Of a stretch of 64,000 bases of DNA, positions 1-8,395 are shown one piece after another. Position 1 is the first letter of the stretch, and each line of letters begins with the position of its first letter. The notes below the pieces were generated by a model. The model did no database searches and had not been told where the DNA came from. It saw only the letters and a list, made by a program, of their open reading frames with translations. Position numbers and translations under genes: made by a program. Origin of the DNA: Hyphomicrobiaceae bacterium (lineage in GTDB: Bacteria > Pseudomonadota > Alphaproteobacteria > Rhizobiales > Hyphomicrobiaceae); contig JAHDXT010000003.1 in NCBI GenBank assembly GCA_023384095.1, forward strand, positions 186,001-250,000. The letters run 5' to 3'.

Positions 1-653
1 TGTCGGAGACGTTCAACTACGACACGCACGAGGTGGCGGCCGATCCCGTCCACCTGATGTTCGTCCTGGAGCAATCGATCCGCCGCGAGCAGCTTCCAGA
101 TGAGGTCGAGAACCGCTATCTGGAGTTCATCAAGGAGGAGCTGGCGCCGCGCTATGCCGAGTTCATCGGCAACGAGGTCCAGAAGGCATATCTGGAGTCC
201 TACCACGACTTCGGACAGAACCTGTTCGACCGCTACGTGGCCTACGCGGACGCGTGGATCGAGGACCAGGACCACAAGGATCCCGATACCGGCCAGCTCA
301 TGAACCGGCAGCTTCTCGACCAGGAGCTGTCGAAGATCGAGAAGCCGGCAGGCATCGCGAACCCGAAGGACTTCCGCTACGAGGTGGTGAAGTTCTCGCT
401 CAGGTCGCGTGCGAAGAACGGCGGCAAGAACCCGAGCTGGACATCCTACGAGAAGATCCGCGAGGTCATCGAGAAGCGGATGTTCAGCCAGGTCGAGGAT
501 TTGCTGCCGGTGATCAGCTTCGGCGCCAAGAAGGACGGCGACACCGAGAAGAAGCACGAGGAGTTCGTGAACCGCATGGTTGCCCGCGGGTACACGCAGC
601 GGCAGGTCCGCCGGCTCGTCGAGTGGTACATGCGGGTCAAGAAGTCGGGGTGA
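1..653 (+). CDS. prkA: PrkA family serine protein kinase, C-terminal part (5' end outside window)
   Basis: The reading frame is open from base 3 without a start codon, so the gene enters from upstream and only about 216 C-terminal residues are present. The segment (HLMFVLEQSIRREQLPDE, later VKFSLRSRAKNGG and TQRQVRRLVEWYMRVKKSG at the very end) matches the C-terminal regulatory domain of PrkA, an AAA+-like cytoplasmic Ser/Thr kinase of starvation and stress responses. The ATP-binding part lies outside the window. It is followed 16 bases later by yeaH and then spoVR, the usual companions of prkA, so the three are probably one operon. The assignment rests on sequence recognition plus this context. 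Confidence 0.93.
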   Translation, partial: SETFNYDTHEVAADPVHLMFVLEQSIRREQLPDEVENRYLEFIKEELAPRYAEFIGNEVQKAYLESYHDFGQNLFDRYVAYADAWIEDQDHKDPDTGQLMNRQLLDQELSKIEKPAGIANPKDFRYEVVKFSLRSRAKNGGKNPSWTSYEKIREVIEKRMFSQVEDLLPVISFGAKKDGDTEKKHEEFVNRMVARGYTQRQVRRLVEWYMRVKKSG

Positions 654-669
654 GGAGGTCGAGCGGGGC

Positions 670-1971
670 ATGCACATCGTCGACCGCCGCCTCAATCCCA
701 AGGCCAAGAGTCTCGGGAACCGTCAGCGGTTTCTCCGTCGCGCGAAAGCCGAAATCCGCGAGGCCGTGCGCGACGCCATCAAGCGGCGCAAGGTCTCCGA
801 GATCGACGGCGGCGAGAACATCCGCATCAGGTCCAAGGGCCTGCGCGAGCCGTCGTTCGGGCTCGGCTCCCATACCGGAGAGCGGGATTTCGTGCTGCCC
901 GGCAACCGCGAGTACTCGGTCGGCGACGTCATCCGCAAGCCCGAGGGCGGTGCAGGCGGCGGCGGGCAGAAAGGCAGCCCGGATGGCGAGGGCGAGGACG
1001 ACTTCGTCTTCAGCCTGTCGCGGGAGGAGTTCCTCGATCTCTTCTTCGACGACCTGAAGCTGCCGAACCTCGTCAAGGCCAAGCTGAAGGACCTGCGCTC
1101 GCCCGAGCCGATGCGGGCCGGCTTCACTACCGAGGGACCGCCGGCAAAGCTCAACCGGCTGCGCACCATGCGCAACAGCCTTGCACGGCGCATCGCGCTG
1201 CGCCGTCCCCGGCTTGCGGAGCTCGAGGAGCTCGAGGCCGCGATCAGAGCCGAGGAGGCGCGCGAGCCCCCGGATCGCGAGCGGATCACGCGGCTCCACG
1301 CACGGCTCGCCCACCTTTCGCACATGCGCAAGGTGGTCGCCTACATCGACCCGATCGATCTGCAGTACAACCGTCACGAGCGCAGGCCGAAGCCGAAGAC
1401 GCAGGCGGTGATGTTCTGCCTCATGGACGTCTCGGCATCCATGACGGAAGCGCTGAAGGAGCTCGCCAAGCGGTTCTTCATGCTGCTGCATTTGTTCCTG
1501 TCCCGGCACTACGCCGAGGTGGACATCGTCTTCATCCGTCACACCACGACGGCACAGGAGGTCGACGAGGACACCTTCTTCCGCGATACCGAGTCGGGCG
1601 GCACCGTGATCTCCACGGCACTCGAGGAGATGCTGCGCGTCGTCGCCGAGCGCTACCCCGTCGAGGATTGGAACATCTATGCCGCCCAGGCGTCCGACGG
1701 CCATAACTTCGACGACGACATGGAGCGGTGCGTGACGATGCTGCAGCGGGACATTCTGCCCATCTGCCAGTACTTCGCCTACATTGAGGTCATGCCCGAA
1801 GCACAGATCGCGCCCATGCAGAGCGTCGCGTGGGCCGGCTACAGCGAGGTGGCGCCGGGCCAGCCGTATTTCGCCATGCGGCGCGTGTCCTCGCCGGGAG
1901 AGATCTATCCCGTCTTCCGCGAGCTGTTCTCCGGCTCCGCTTCCGGCAGCGAGGAGAGGGCGGCGAGATGA
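670..1971 (+). CDS. yeaH: YeaH/YhbH family protein (DUF444), VWA-like
   Basis: A 433-residue protein of the DUF444 family. The start at 670 has a GAGGAGG ribosome-binding site just upstream, overlapping the prkA stop; the longer open frame from 580 runs inside prkA and is not used. The N-terminus (IVDRRLNPKAKSLGNRQRF) is typical of the family. A low-complexity Gly-rich acidic linker lies near residues 90-115. A von Willebrand A-like domain begins near residue 248 with a MIDAS-type DVSASM motif. The protein is cytoplasmic and of unknown biochemical role; it is co-inherited with PrkA and SpoVR and linked to the same stress pathway. Its stop overlaps the spoVR start (ATGA), suggesting translational coupling. 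Confidence 0.93.
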   Translation: MHIVDRRLNPKAKSLGNRQRFLRRAKAEIREAVRDAIKRRKVSEIDGGENIRIRSKGLREPSFGLGSHTGERDFVLPGNREYSVGDVIRKPEGGAGGGGQKGSPDGEGEDDFVFSLSREEFLDLFFDDLKLPNLVKAKLKDLRSPEPMRAGFTTEGPPAKLNRLRTMRNSLARRIALRRPRLAELEELEAAIRAEEAREPPDRERITRLHARLAHLSHMRKVVAYIDPIDLQYNRHERRPKPKTQAVMFCLMDVSASMTEALKELAKRFFMLLHLFLSRHYAEVDIVFIRHTTTAQEVDEDTFFRDTESGGTVISTALEEMLRVVAERYPVEDWNIYAAQASDGHNFDDDMERCVTMLQRDILPICQYFAYIEVMPEAQIAPMQSVAWAGYSEVAPGQPYFAMRRVSSPGEIYPVFRELFSGSASGSEERAAR

Positions 1972-3512
1972 CTGCGGCGGCCACTCGCCGGCCCCTGTTC
2001 GACGGGGCGGAATGGAATTTCGAGGTGCTCAAGAGGTCTTACGACGCCATCGAGGAGATCGGCGCCGGAGAGATGGGGCTCGACATCTATACCAATCAGA
2101 TCGAGGTCATCACGGCCGAGCAGATGCTCGACGCGTACGCCTCGATCGGCATGCCGAACATGTACCGGCACTGGTCGTTCGGCAAGCACTTCGCGCGGGA
2201 GGACGTGCTCTATCGCAAGGGTGCACGGGCTCTCGCCTACGAGCTCGTGATCAACTCGGACCCCTGCATCAACTACGTCATGGAAGAGAACACCATGACG
2301 ATGCAGATGCTCGTGATGGCGCACGCCGCCATGGGCCACAATCACTTCTTCAAGAACAACTACGTTTTCCAGCAATGGACCGACGCCACCGCGATCCTCG
2401 ACTACCTGCGCTTCGCCAAGGAGTACGTGACCGAGTGCGAGGAGAAGTACGGGGTCGAGACCGTCGAGGCCGTGCTCGACAGCGCCCACGCGCTGATGCC
2501 GCAAGGCATCAGCCGGCATCCCGTCCGCCGCCAGTCGCGCACGGCCAAGCATGAGCGGGAGCGCAAGCGTCGCGAGCACGAGGAGGCCACCTACAACGAG
2601 CTCTGGCGGACCGTTCCGCGCTCGCAGCTCCCCCAGAAGCCCCTCACGCCCGAGGCCAAGGAGGCGGAGGAGGAGAGCCAGTCGCTCGGGCTGCCGCAGG
2701 AGAACCTGCTCTACTTCCTGGAGAAGCACTCGCCCAAGCTCGACGACTGGAAGCGCGAGCTGCTCAGGATCGTGCGCATGCTCGGGCAGTACTTCTATCC
2801 GCAGCGCCAGACCAAGGTGATGAACGAGGGCTGCGCCACGTTCGTGCACTACGAGATCATGGGCCGGCTCTACGACAAGGGCCTCATCACCGAGGGCTCG
2901 ATGCTCGAGTTCATGCACAGCCACTCCTCGGTAGTCTACCAGCCGCGCTTCGAGGACAAGAGCTTCGGCGGGTTCAATCCTTATGCGCTCGGGTTCGCGA
3001 TGATGCGCGACATCAAACGGATCTCGGAGGAGCCGACGCCGGAGGACCGCGACTGGTTTCCGGAGTTCGCCGGCAACGGCGATGCGCTCGGAAATCTCAA
3101 GGAGGCCTGGGCGAATTTCCGGGACGACAGCTTCATCCTGCAGTACCTGTCGCCGAAGCTCATCCGCGACTTCAGACTGTTCCAGATCCACGACAACACC
3201 GGGTCATCGTTCGTCGAGGTCAAGGCCATCCACGACGAATTGGGCTACCGCCGCGTCCGCAATGTGCTGGCCGATCAGTACGATGCCGCCGCGCGCGATC
3301 CCGACATCCAGGTGGTCAACGCCGACCTGTCCGGCGGCCGCCGCCTGACCCTGCAGCACCGCGTTCGCCGCGGCGTCCTGCTCGACAAGGACCAATGCGA
3401 CCGCACGCTGCAACATGTGGCGCATCTGTGGGGCTACCGGGTCAAGATGCTCGAGGTCGATGTCGAGAACGGGAAGACGCTGAAAGAGCACGAGGCGCTG
3501 CCGCTGCCTTGA
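1968..3512 (+). CDS. spoVR: SpoVR family protein
   Basis: A 514-residue SpoVR (YcgB) family protein. The ATG at 1968 overlaps the yeaH stop by four bases. Family hallmarks include YTNQIEVITAEQMLDAY near residue 45, the GMPNMYRHWSFGKHF segment, and ENTMTMQMLVMAHAAMGHNHFF. The N-terminal region is followed by a charged Lys/Glu-rich linker near residues 190-235, and the C-terminal domain has HDNTGSSFVEVKAIHDELGY. The length matches the family (about 500). In non-sporulating bacteria SpoVR is expressed with PrkA and YeaH in stationary phase or nitrogen starvation. The catalytic role, if any, is not established. No clear terminator is visible after the stop. Confidence 0.94.
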   Translation: MTAAATRRPLFDGAEWNFEVLKRSYDAIEEIGAGEMGLDIYTNQIEVITAEQMLDAYASIGMPNMYRHWSFGKHFAREDVLYRKGARALAYELVINSDPCINYVMEENTMTMQMLVMAHAAMGHNHFFKNNYVFQQWTDATAILDYLRFAKEYVTECEEKYGVETVEAVLDSAHALMPQGISRHPVRRQSRTAKHERERKRREHEEATYNELWRTVPRSQLPQKPLTPEAKEAEEESQSLGLPQENLLYFLEKHSPKLDDWKRELLRIVRMLGQYFYPQRQTKVMNEGCATFVHYEIMGRLYDKGLITEGSMLEFMHSHSSVVYQPRFEDKSFGGFNPYALGFAMMRDIKRISEEPTPEDRDWFPEFAGNGDALGNLKEAWANFRDDSFILQYLSPKLIRDFRLFQIHDNTGSSFVEVKAIHDELGYRRVRNVLADQYDAAARDPDIQVVNADLSGGRRLTLQHRVRRGVLLDKDQCDRTLQHVAHLWGYRVKMLEVDVENGKTLKEHEALPLP

Positions 3513-3675
3513 TCCGCGCCGCCAGGAGCGGCTCGTTTCGTCAGGTGCTTCCTCTCCGCAGCACATCCTCTGCCCTCCCAGTCGACGGCAAGCCCGTGCG
3601 ATGGCGGACGGCTGGCCTCGGCCGATGCGCCTGGGCTAGAATGGTGCGAGGACATGGCATGCGGGAGGAAGCAAG

Positions 3676-4287
3676 ATGGCTGATCCGATCGTATTCACCG
3701 GCGAGGTGGAGTGGTCCGGAGAGAACCCGGGCATCTCGCTCAAGGAGCATCCTGACGGGCCCTTCGTCACGCTGGCGAGCTTCTTCCGCGTCGTGCTCTC
3801 GCCTCACGGCCGGGGGCATGCCCTGGTGCTGCTGCATTCGCCGGGAGAATCCAACCCGCCAGCCGATCGCGCCAACATCTGCCTCCACGACAACGAGCCG
3901 CTGGCGCGCTATCTCGTGAGCGGCTTCCTCTCGCATTTCGGGGCCTACAAGGGTGTGGCCGGCCTCGGCAACCTGGTCTATCGCCGGCTCGACAAGGTGG
4001 AGACTTCGGGCGATCCCGCCAGCACCTACAGCGAGATCGTGAAGACCGCCGACCTAGAGGTCCGCCTGACCTGGAGCGGGCTCGGCCGGCCGTTCTGCTT
4101 CGCCTTGCCGCCGGACAAGTCGGCGACCGGAAAGCACTACATGCCGAGCCTGTTCGTCGGCTGCAGCGACGCCACCGTGACGGTGAACGGCCGCAGGCTG
4201 CCCGGCAAGCCGGTGCCGCGGGAGATGGCGGGCCACACCATCACGACCGCCATGCTGGCCTTCTCCGAAACCTGGGTCCGCGCGTAG
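3676..4287 (+). CDS. Hypothetical protein, unrecognised family
   Basis: A 203-residue protein with a good GGGAGGAAG ribosome-binding site before the ATG at 3676. I do not recognise a family. It starts MADPIVFTGEVEWSGENPG, has no signal peptide or membrane segment, and contains patterned beta-strand-like stretches (VTLASFFRVVLSPHGRG, YSEIVKTADLEVRLTWSGL, SLFVGCSDATVTVNGRRLP), so a soluble mostly-beta fold is likely. Codon use and GC resemble the neighbours, which supports a real gene. It sits alone, 163 bases after spoVR, and converges on the methyltransferase gene. Function is unknown. Confidence 0.75.
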   Translation: MADPIVFTGEVEWSGENPGISLKEHPDGPFVTLASFFRVVLSPHGRGHALVLLHSPGESNPPADRANICLHDNEPLARYLVSGFLSHFGAYKGVAGLGNLVYRRLDKVETSGDPASTYSEIVKTADLEVRLTWSGLGRPFCFALPPDKSATGKHYMPSLFVGCSDATVTVNGRRLPGKPVPREMAGHTITTAMLAFSETWVRA

Positions 4288-4351
4288 CGTCCCATTGTCC
4301 GACAATCCACCATGCGCCTCAGTTCGTGGGCATGACGGTGAGACTGGGAGC

Positions 4352-4981
4352 TCAGCTCTGGGCCGTGCCGCGCCTGAAGCGGGTGAACAGGAACCGCTGG
4401 TGTACGCCCCCGGGCGTCACGTGATCCTGCTCGAACGCGTCGAGGAGCTCGAACTCTGGACCGATGAGGGCGGCTAGCGCGGACTGGTCCGCCCGCACCA
4501 CCGGCAACCCGCTGCATCGCTCCGGCCCGGAGGGCGCGAAGCCCGCGATGACGGCATAGCCGCCGGCTTGCACGCCGGAGCGCAGCGCCTCGGCGTAGGC
4601 GGCCCTCTCCGCGCCATCGGTCAGGAAGTGCAGCACGGCGCGGTCGTGCCAGAGGTCGATCGGGAAGTCCGGACGCCAGCTCGCGACGTCGGCCACGATG
4701 AAGCGAACCGATCGCGCAAGCGGCCCCAGCCGCTCCCGCGTCTGCTCGAGCGCGGACGGCGAGATGTCCAGCACCGCGATGCTCGTGAAGCCTTCTCGCA
4801 GCAATGCGTCGGGCAGGCGCGAGGCGCCCGCGCCGACGTCGAGAATGCAGGCATCGGATGCGAGCCCGCACGAGCGGATCAGGCGCAGCGAGGTCTCCGG
4901 CGACGCCTCGAACCAGCTCACGCGGTCCTGGGCCCGGCTCGAGAAGACCTGCTCCCAATGGGCCCTGCGGTCTGCAGACAT
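4352..4981 (-). CDS. Class I SAM-dependent methyltransferase
   Basis: A 209-residue protein with a Rossmann methyltransferase core. Motif I (ILDVGAGASRLPDALLREG) lies near residues 45-65, the acidic end of strand 2 is in SIAVLDISPSALEQ, and the motif IV region is FPIDLWHDRAVLHFLTD. The N-terminus (HWEQVFSSRAQDRVSWFE) resembles small bacterial methyltransferases of unknown substrate, often annotated as Methyltransf_25 type. It is a single gene on the minus strand, convergent with the upstream hypothetical gene. The substrate cannot be deduced. A palindromic intergenic repeat (5007-5140) lies just upstream of its start, so its promoter is either within or next to the repeat. Confidence 0.88.
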   Translation of the reverse strand: MSADRRAHWEQVFSSRAQDRVSWFEASPETSLRLIRSCGLASDACILDVGAGASRLPDALLREGFTSIAVLDISPSALEQTRERLGPLARSVRFIVADVASWRPDFPIDLWHDRAVLHFLTDGAERAAYAEALRSGVQAGGYAVIAGFAPSGPERCSGLPVVRADQSALAALIGPEFELLDAFEQDHVTPGGVHQRFLFTRFRRGTAQS

Positions 4982-5006
4982 GCGCGCCGTCCGTCAGCAG
5001 CTAGCG

Positions 5007-5140
5007 CTTCTCCCCTCCCCCTTGCGGGGAGGTGTTGGGGGTGGGGGCGCCTCCAAATCAACGTCCCGGTCGTGGCCCCACCCCACCCGCGCGGCTTTCG
5101 CCGCGCCGCCCTCCCCGTCAAGGGGAGTGCATCGTACCAG
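5007..5140. repeat. GC-rich palindromic intergenic repeat, family B copy 1
   Basis: An imperfect long inverted repeat. The left arm CTCCCCTCCCC with G-rich GGGGGTGGGG is answered by CCACCCCACCC and then CCCTCCCCGTCAAGGGGAG at the right end. A closely similar copy with the same ends (TCTCCCCTCCCC ... GTCAAGGGGAGNGCATCNTACCAG) lies at 47407-47542. It fills the gap between the metallo-hydrolase and methyltransferase genes. Confidence 0.75.
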
Positions 5141-5159
5141 CCGACGTCCCGGTCAGCAC

Positions 5160-6047
5160 CTAGACGACGGCCTCGGAGCCGCCCTTGAGCTTAACAGGGA
5201 TCGTCAGATATCGCACGCCGTTGTCCTCGGCCGGCGGGAACCTGCCGGCGCGGATGTTGACCTGGATCGACGGCAGGAGAAGACGCGGCGCCGACAGCTT
5301 GGCGTCGCGGGCGGTGCGCATGGCGACGAACTCCTCCTCGCTCACGCCCTCCTTGACGTGCACGTTGCTCTCGCGCTGCTCCTTCACCGTGGTCTCCCAG
5401 GCATAGGCGTCCCGTCCGGGCGCCTTGTAGTCGTGGCACATGAAGAGCCGTGTCTCGGGCGGCAGCGCCATGAGCTTCCTGATCGAACGGTAGAGCTTGT
5501 GCGCATCGCCGCCGGGGAAGTCGGCCCGCGCCGTGCCGTAGTCCGGCATGAACATGGTGTCGCCGACGAACACCGCATCGCCGATCCTGTAGGAGATGTC
5601 GGCGGGCGTGTGCCCCGGCGTGTAGATCACCTCGACCACGAGATCGCCGATCCTGAAGCGCTCGCCATCCTTGAAGAGGTGATCGAAGTCGCCGCCCTCG
5701 GGCTTCAGATCGGTGGCGTTGAACACCGGCCTGAAGATGCGCTGCACGTCCTTGATGTGCTCGCCGATGCCGATCTTCGCCCCGGTCCTGGCCTTGATGT
5801 ATGGCGAGCCGGACAGGTGGTCGGCGTGGGCGTGCGTCTCGAGGGTCCATTCGATGGCGTAGCCCGCGTCCGCCGCAGCCTCGAGCATGGCCTCGACCGA
5901 GCGCGTGTCGACCTCTCCGGCGTTGTGGTCGTAGTCGAGGACGGGGTCGATGACGGCCGCCTTCATCGTCGCGGGGTCGGCGACGAGATAGCTCACCGTA
6001 TTTGTCGGCTCGTCGAAAAAGGCCTTGATGACTGGCTTCACCGCCAT
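5160..6047 (-). CDS. MBL-fold metallo-hydrolase, persulfide dioxygenase-like (Blh/ETHE1-like)
   Basis: A 295-residue metallo-beta-lactamase-fold protein. The metal motif THAHADH is at residues 71-77, further ligands are His146 (TPGHT), Asp163 (VGDTMF) and His205 (CHDYKAP). This set, with the DEPTNTVSYLV N-terminus and the GTARADFPGG loop, matches the ETHE1/Blh group, which oxidises glutathione persulfide to sulfite and thus detoxifies sulfide. No sulfurtransferase, quinone reductase or BigR-like regulator gene is adjacent, so the sulfur role is inferred from the family. An AT-rich inverted repeat about 50-75 bases upstream of the start could be an operator. Confidence 0.88.
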   Translation of the reverse strand: MAVKPVIKAFFDEPTNTVSYLVADPATMKAAVIDPVLDYDHNAGEVDTRSVEAMLEAAADAGYAIEWTLETHAHADHLSGSPYIKARTGAKIGIGEHIKDVQRIFRPVFNATDLKPEGGDFDHLFKDGERFRIGDLVVEVIYTPGHTPADISYRIGDAVFVGDTMFMPDYGTARADFPGGDAHKLYRSIRKLMALPPETRLFMCHDYKAPGRDAYAWETTVKEQRESNVHVKEGVSEEEFVAMRTARDAKLSAPRLLLPSIQVNIRAGRFPPAEDNGVRYLTIPVKLKGGSEAVV

Positions 6048-6094
6048 GGCTGCAACTCCTGCTTCCAGAGTTCTCCGCTGCGCATGCGATCAGC

Positions 6095-6120
6095 TTATAT
6101 TAGCTTCTTCTAAAATATCA
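6095..6120 (-). promoter_or_regulatory. AT-rich imperfect inverted repeat, candidate operator of the metallo-hydrolase gene
   Basis: The halves TTATATTAG (6095-6103) and CTAAAATATCA (6110-6120) form an imperfect palindrome around a 6-base centre, in an AT-rich patch inside otherwise GC-rich DNA. It lies 48-73 bases upstream of the persulfide-dioxygenase-like gene. In related bacteria blh-type genes are controlled by ArsR-family persulfide sensors (BigR/SqrR) that bind AT-rich palindromes. Assigning this site to such a regulator is inference. Confidence 0.45.
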
Positions 6121-6217
6121 AGCCCCACCTCCGTCGTCAGCTCACCACGCAACGGCCATTGACGATAGCGGTCTGCTGAGCGAGCCTCGCCATGGCGCAG
6201 AGATGGGGCACCCGGCC

Positions 6218-7453
6218 ATGACGACTTACCACTTCAAGAACTTCTCGATGCTCGATCCCGACCACGACGAGCTCATCGGCGGCCGCGAGCTCCTCGTCGA
6301 AGGCGACAGGATCCGGGAGGTCTCGGACAAACCGGTCAAGGCGGCCGGCGCCGACGTCGTCGATTGCGGCGGGCGCACGCTGATGCCGGGCCTTATCGAC
6401 AGCCATGTCCACGTGTTCCTGAGCGAGGTCTTCCTGCGCCGCCTCGAGGACATGCCGCTGACGCTGATGACCGCACGCTCGGCCGTGCTGATGAAAGCCA
6501 TGCTCGACCGCGGCTTCACCAGCGTGCGCGACACGGGCGGCGCCGACTGGGGCATCAAGAGCGCCGTGGACCAGGGCCTCGTCGCCGGCCCGCGCCTGTT
6601 CATCGCCGGCAAAGCCATCGGCCCCACCGGCGGCCACAGCGACGGGCGGCGGCGCACCGACCCCGGCACGCGCTGCCACTGCTGCAATGCGCTCGCCTAC
6701 ACGATGGGCATCGCCGATGGCGTGACCGAGGTCCGGCGCGCGGTGCGCGAGGAAATGCGCCAGGGCTGCGACCAGGTGAAGATCATGCTGTCGGGCGGCG
6801 TGGCGTCTCCCTACGATCCGCTCGACAGCCTGCAGTTCTCGCCCGACGAGATCGGCGCCGCCGTCGAGGAGGCGCAGGCCTTCGGCCGCTACGTCTGCGC
6901 GCATGCCTACACACCCGAGGCGATCACGCGCGCGGCGCATGCCGGCGTGCGCACCATCGAGCACGGCAATCTCATCGACGAAGCCTCGGCCCGGCTGATG
7001 GCCGAGAAGAACATGCTGCTCATCGCCAACCTCGTCGCCTACTATTCGATGAAAGAGAAGGCGGCCGAGTTCGGCATGACGGGCGAGATGCTGGAGAAGA
7101 ACGATCTCGTCATCGAGGGCGCCCTGCGCTCGCTCGAGATCTGCAAGCGCGCCGGAGTGCCCGTCGCGTTCGGCACCGACCTGCTGGGCCAGCTCCAGGT
7201 GGACCAGAGCCGCGAGTTCTCCCTGCGCAGCCGCGTATTGAAGCCCATCGAGATCATCCGCTCGGCGACCACCATCGGCGCCCGCGTCGTCCGCCGCGAG
7301 GGCAAGCTCGGCTGTCTCAAGCCCGGCGCCTTCGCCGACCTGCTGGTGGTCGACGGCAATCCCCTGCAGAGCCTCGAGCTGCTCGAGGGCCAGGGCCGGC
7401 ACCTGTCCGTCATCATGAAGGGCGGACGGTTCCACAAGTGCCGGCTGAGCTGA
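6218..7453 (+). CDS. Metal-dependent amidohydrolase (Xaa-dipeptidase/imidazolonepropionase-like), paralog 1
   Basis: A 411-residue amidohydrolase-superfamily enzyme. The visible metal-site residues are H63 and H65 (DSHVHVF), K188 (QVKIMLSGG, the usual carboxylated lysine position), H229 (CAHAY), H249 (TIEHGN) and D321 (GTDLLG). This binuclear pattern fits the group that hydrolyses N-acyl or dipeptide-type amides. The start at 6218 aligns with the paralog at 11625; an in-frame ATG at 6203 is the alternative. Both paralogs share a GPTGGH loop followed by CxCC (C153, C155, C156). A DUF1801 gene follows 47 bases later. The substrate is unknown. Confidence 0.9.
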   Translation: MTTYHFKNFSMLDPDHDELIGGRELLVEGDRIREVSDKPVKAAGADVVDCGGRTLMPGLIDSHVHVFLSEVFLRRLEDMPLTLMTARSAVLMKAMLDRGFTSVRDTGGADWGIKSAVDQGLVAGPRLFIAGKAIGPTGGHSDGRRRTDPGTRCHCCNALAYTMGIADGVTEVRRAVREEMRQGCDQVKIMLSGGVASPYDPLDSLQFSPDEIGAAVEEAQAFGRYVCAHAYTPEAITRAAHAGVRTIEHGNLIDEASARLMAEKNMLLIANLVAYYSMKEKAAEFGMTGEMLEKNDLVIEGALRSLEICKRAGVPVAFGTDLLGQLQVDQSREFSLRSRVLKPIEIIRSATTIGARVVRREGKLGCLKPGAFADLLVVDGNPLQSLELLEGQGRHLSVIMKGGRFHKCRLS

Positions 7454-7500
7454 GCCGCACCCGGGCGCTGGAAGCCCAGGGCAGCCATGGAGCGCGCACA

Positions 7501-7971
7501 ATGGCCGGCGAGCCAGCCAGTAAGCCAGTGAAGGCTGCAAAGACGCCCGCCGCCAAGCCGGCCTCCAAAGAGCCCGTCCTCCTCTCGGGCGGCAACCCTC
7601 AGATTCCGAAGGGCTACGGCGACGCCCCCGTGCAGGCCTACATCGCCGCCATGCCCGGCTGGAAAAGCGCCGTCGGCCGCCGCCTCGATCAGATTATCGC
7701 GCGCACCGTCCCCGGCGTGCAAAAGGCGATAAAATGGAACTCGCCCTTTTACGGGGTCCAAGACCAGGGCTGGTTCCTCAGCTTTCATTGCTTCACGAGG
7801 TACGTGAAGGTGGCCTTCTTCCGCGGTGCGTTGCTCAATCCTGAGCCGCCGGGCGAGTCGAAGCAGAAGGAGGTGCGTTATCTCGATATCTATGAAAATG
7901 ATGTGATTGATGAGGCTCAGTTTGAGGATTGGGTGAAGCAAGCCGCCGCGTTGCCTGGGGAGCGGATGTGA
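7501..7971 (+). CDS. DUF1801 domain-containing protein
   Basis: A 156-residue protein beginning with an Ala/Lys/Pro-rich low-complexity tail (residues 1-35), followed by a DUF1801 (YdhG-like) domain. Recognisable features are PVQAYIAAMPGWKSAVGRRL, the characteristic KWNSPFYG segment and FHCFTRYVKVAFFRG. These small cytoplasmic proteins have no established activity. The start at 7501 lacks a strong ribosome-binding site. It lies 47 bases after the amidohydrolase on the same strand and could be co-transcribed with it, although no functional link is evident. A repeat element begins shortly after the stop. Confidence 0.85.
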   Translation: MAGEPASKPVKAAKTPAAKPASKEPVLLSGGNPQIPKGYGDAPVQAYIAAMPGWKSAVGRRLDQIIARTVPGVQKAIKWNSPFYGVQDQGWFLSFHCFTRYVKVAFFRGALLNPEPPGESKQKEVRYLDIYENDVIDEAQFEDWVKQAAALPGERM

Positions 7972-8395
7972 GCGGCTATTGTTTTGTCTCTGTTTCTGGT
8001 TTCCCACTGCCTACCCCCACCGTCATTACCGCGGAGGCGGGAATCCACGACACGCCGCAGATCAGATGTGGAGAGTTGCGTGGATGGCCGCCTTCGCGGC
8101 CATGACGGAATTTGAAGGCGATCAGCTCCATGAATACGGCTCTTGACCCAAAGCCGACGTATATCAGGATGCACTCATGCGCGCTTGCCGTGTCTGCTTA
8201 CTATCATTGCAACAGGTGCATGTGCGCGTGGGGACCATCTTCCCAGCCTAACGATTGTCGTACTGCTCTGGACCGAATTTGTAACCCGAGCCAAGTCCGT
8301 TGAGTAAGGATCGGCCGCTGGCTGATCACGATCGGCGAGGGACCGTCGGCGACGGTAGTGTCTTACAGCAAATTCTTGGAAACCCGGTACTCAAC
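7972..8395. other. Gene-free interval with a palindromic repeat
   Basis: No credible coding sequence is seen. The first part holds the family A repeat (8001-8111). The rest drops in GC towards the downstream AT-rich gene and should contain its promoter, but no clear -35/-10 pair can be named. A small open frame at 8112-8303 has no ribosome-binding site and Cys-rich irregular composition, so it is not called. Confidence 0.6.
8001..8111. repeat. Palindromic intergenic repeat, family A copy 1
   Basis: The core is a long imperfect hairpin: CCGCGGAGGCGGGAATCCACG is answered by CGTGGATGGCCGCCTTCGCGG. The first 91 bases (8001-8091) are almost identical to 36297-36387. The shared block includes GACACGCCGCAGATCA and GTGTGGAGAGTTGCGTGG-like segments. 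A short partial relative of the same core occurs at 14836-14867. Confidence 0.8.

Noticed and set aside
8112-8303. 63-residue open frame after the family A repeat
   Set aside because: No ribosome-binding site, irregular Cys-rich composition and overlap with the presumed leader of the next gene.
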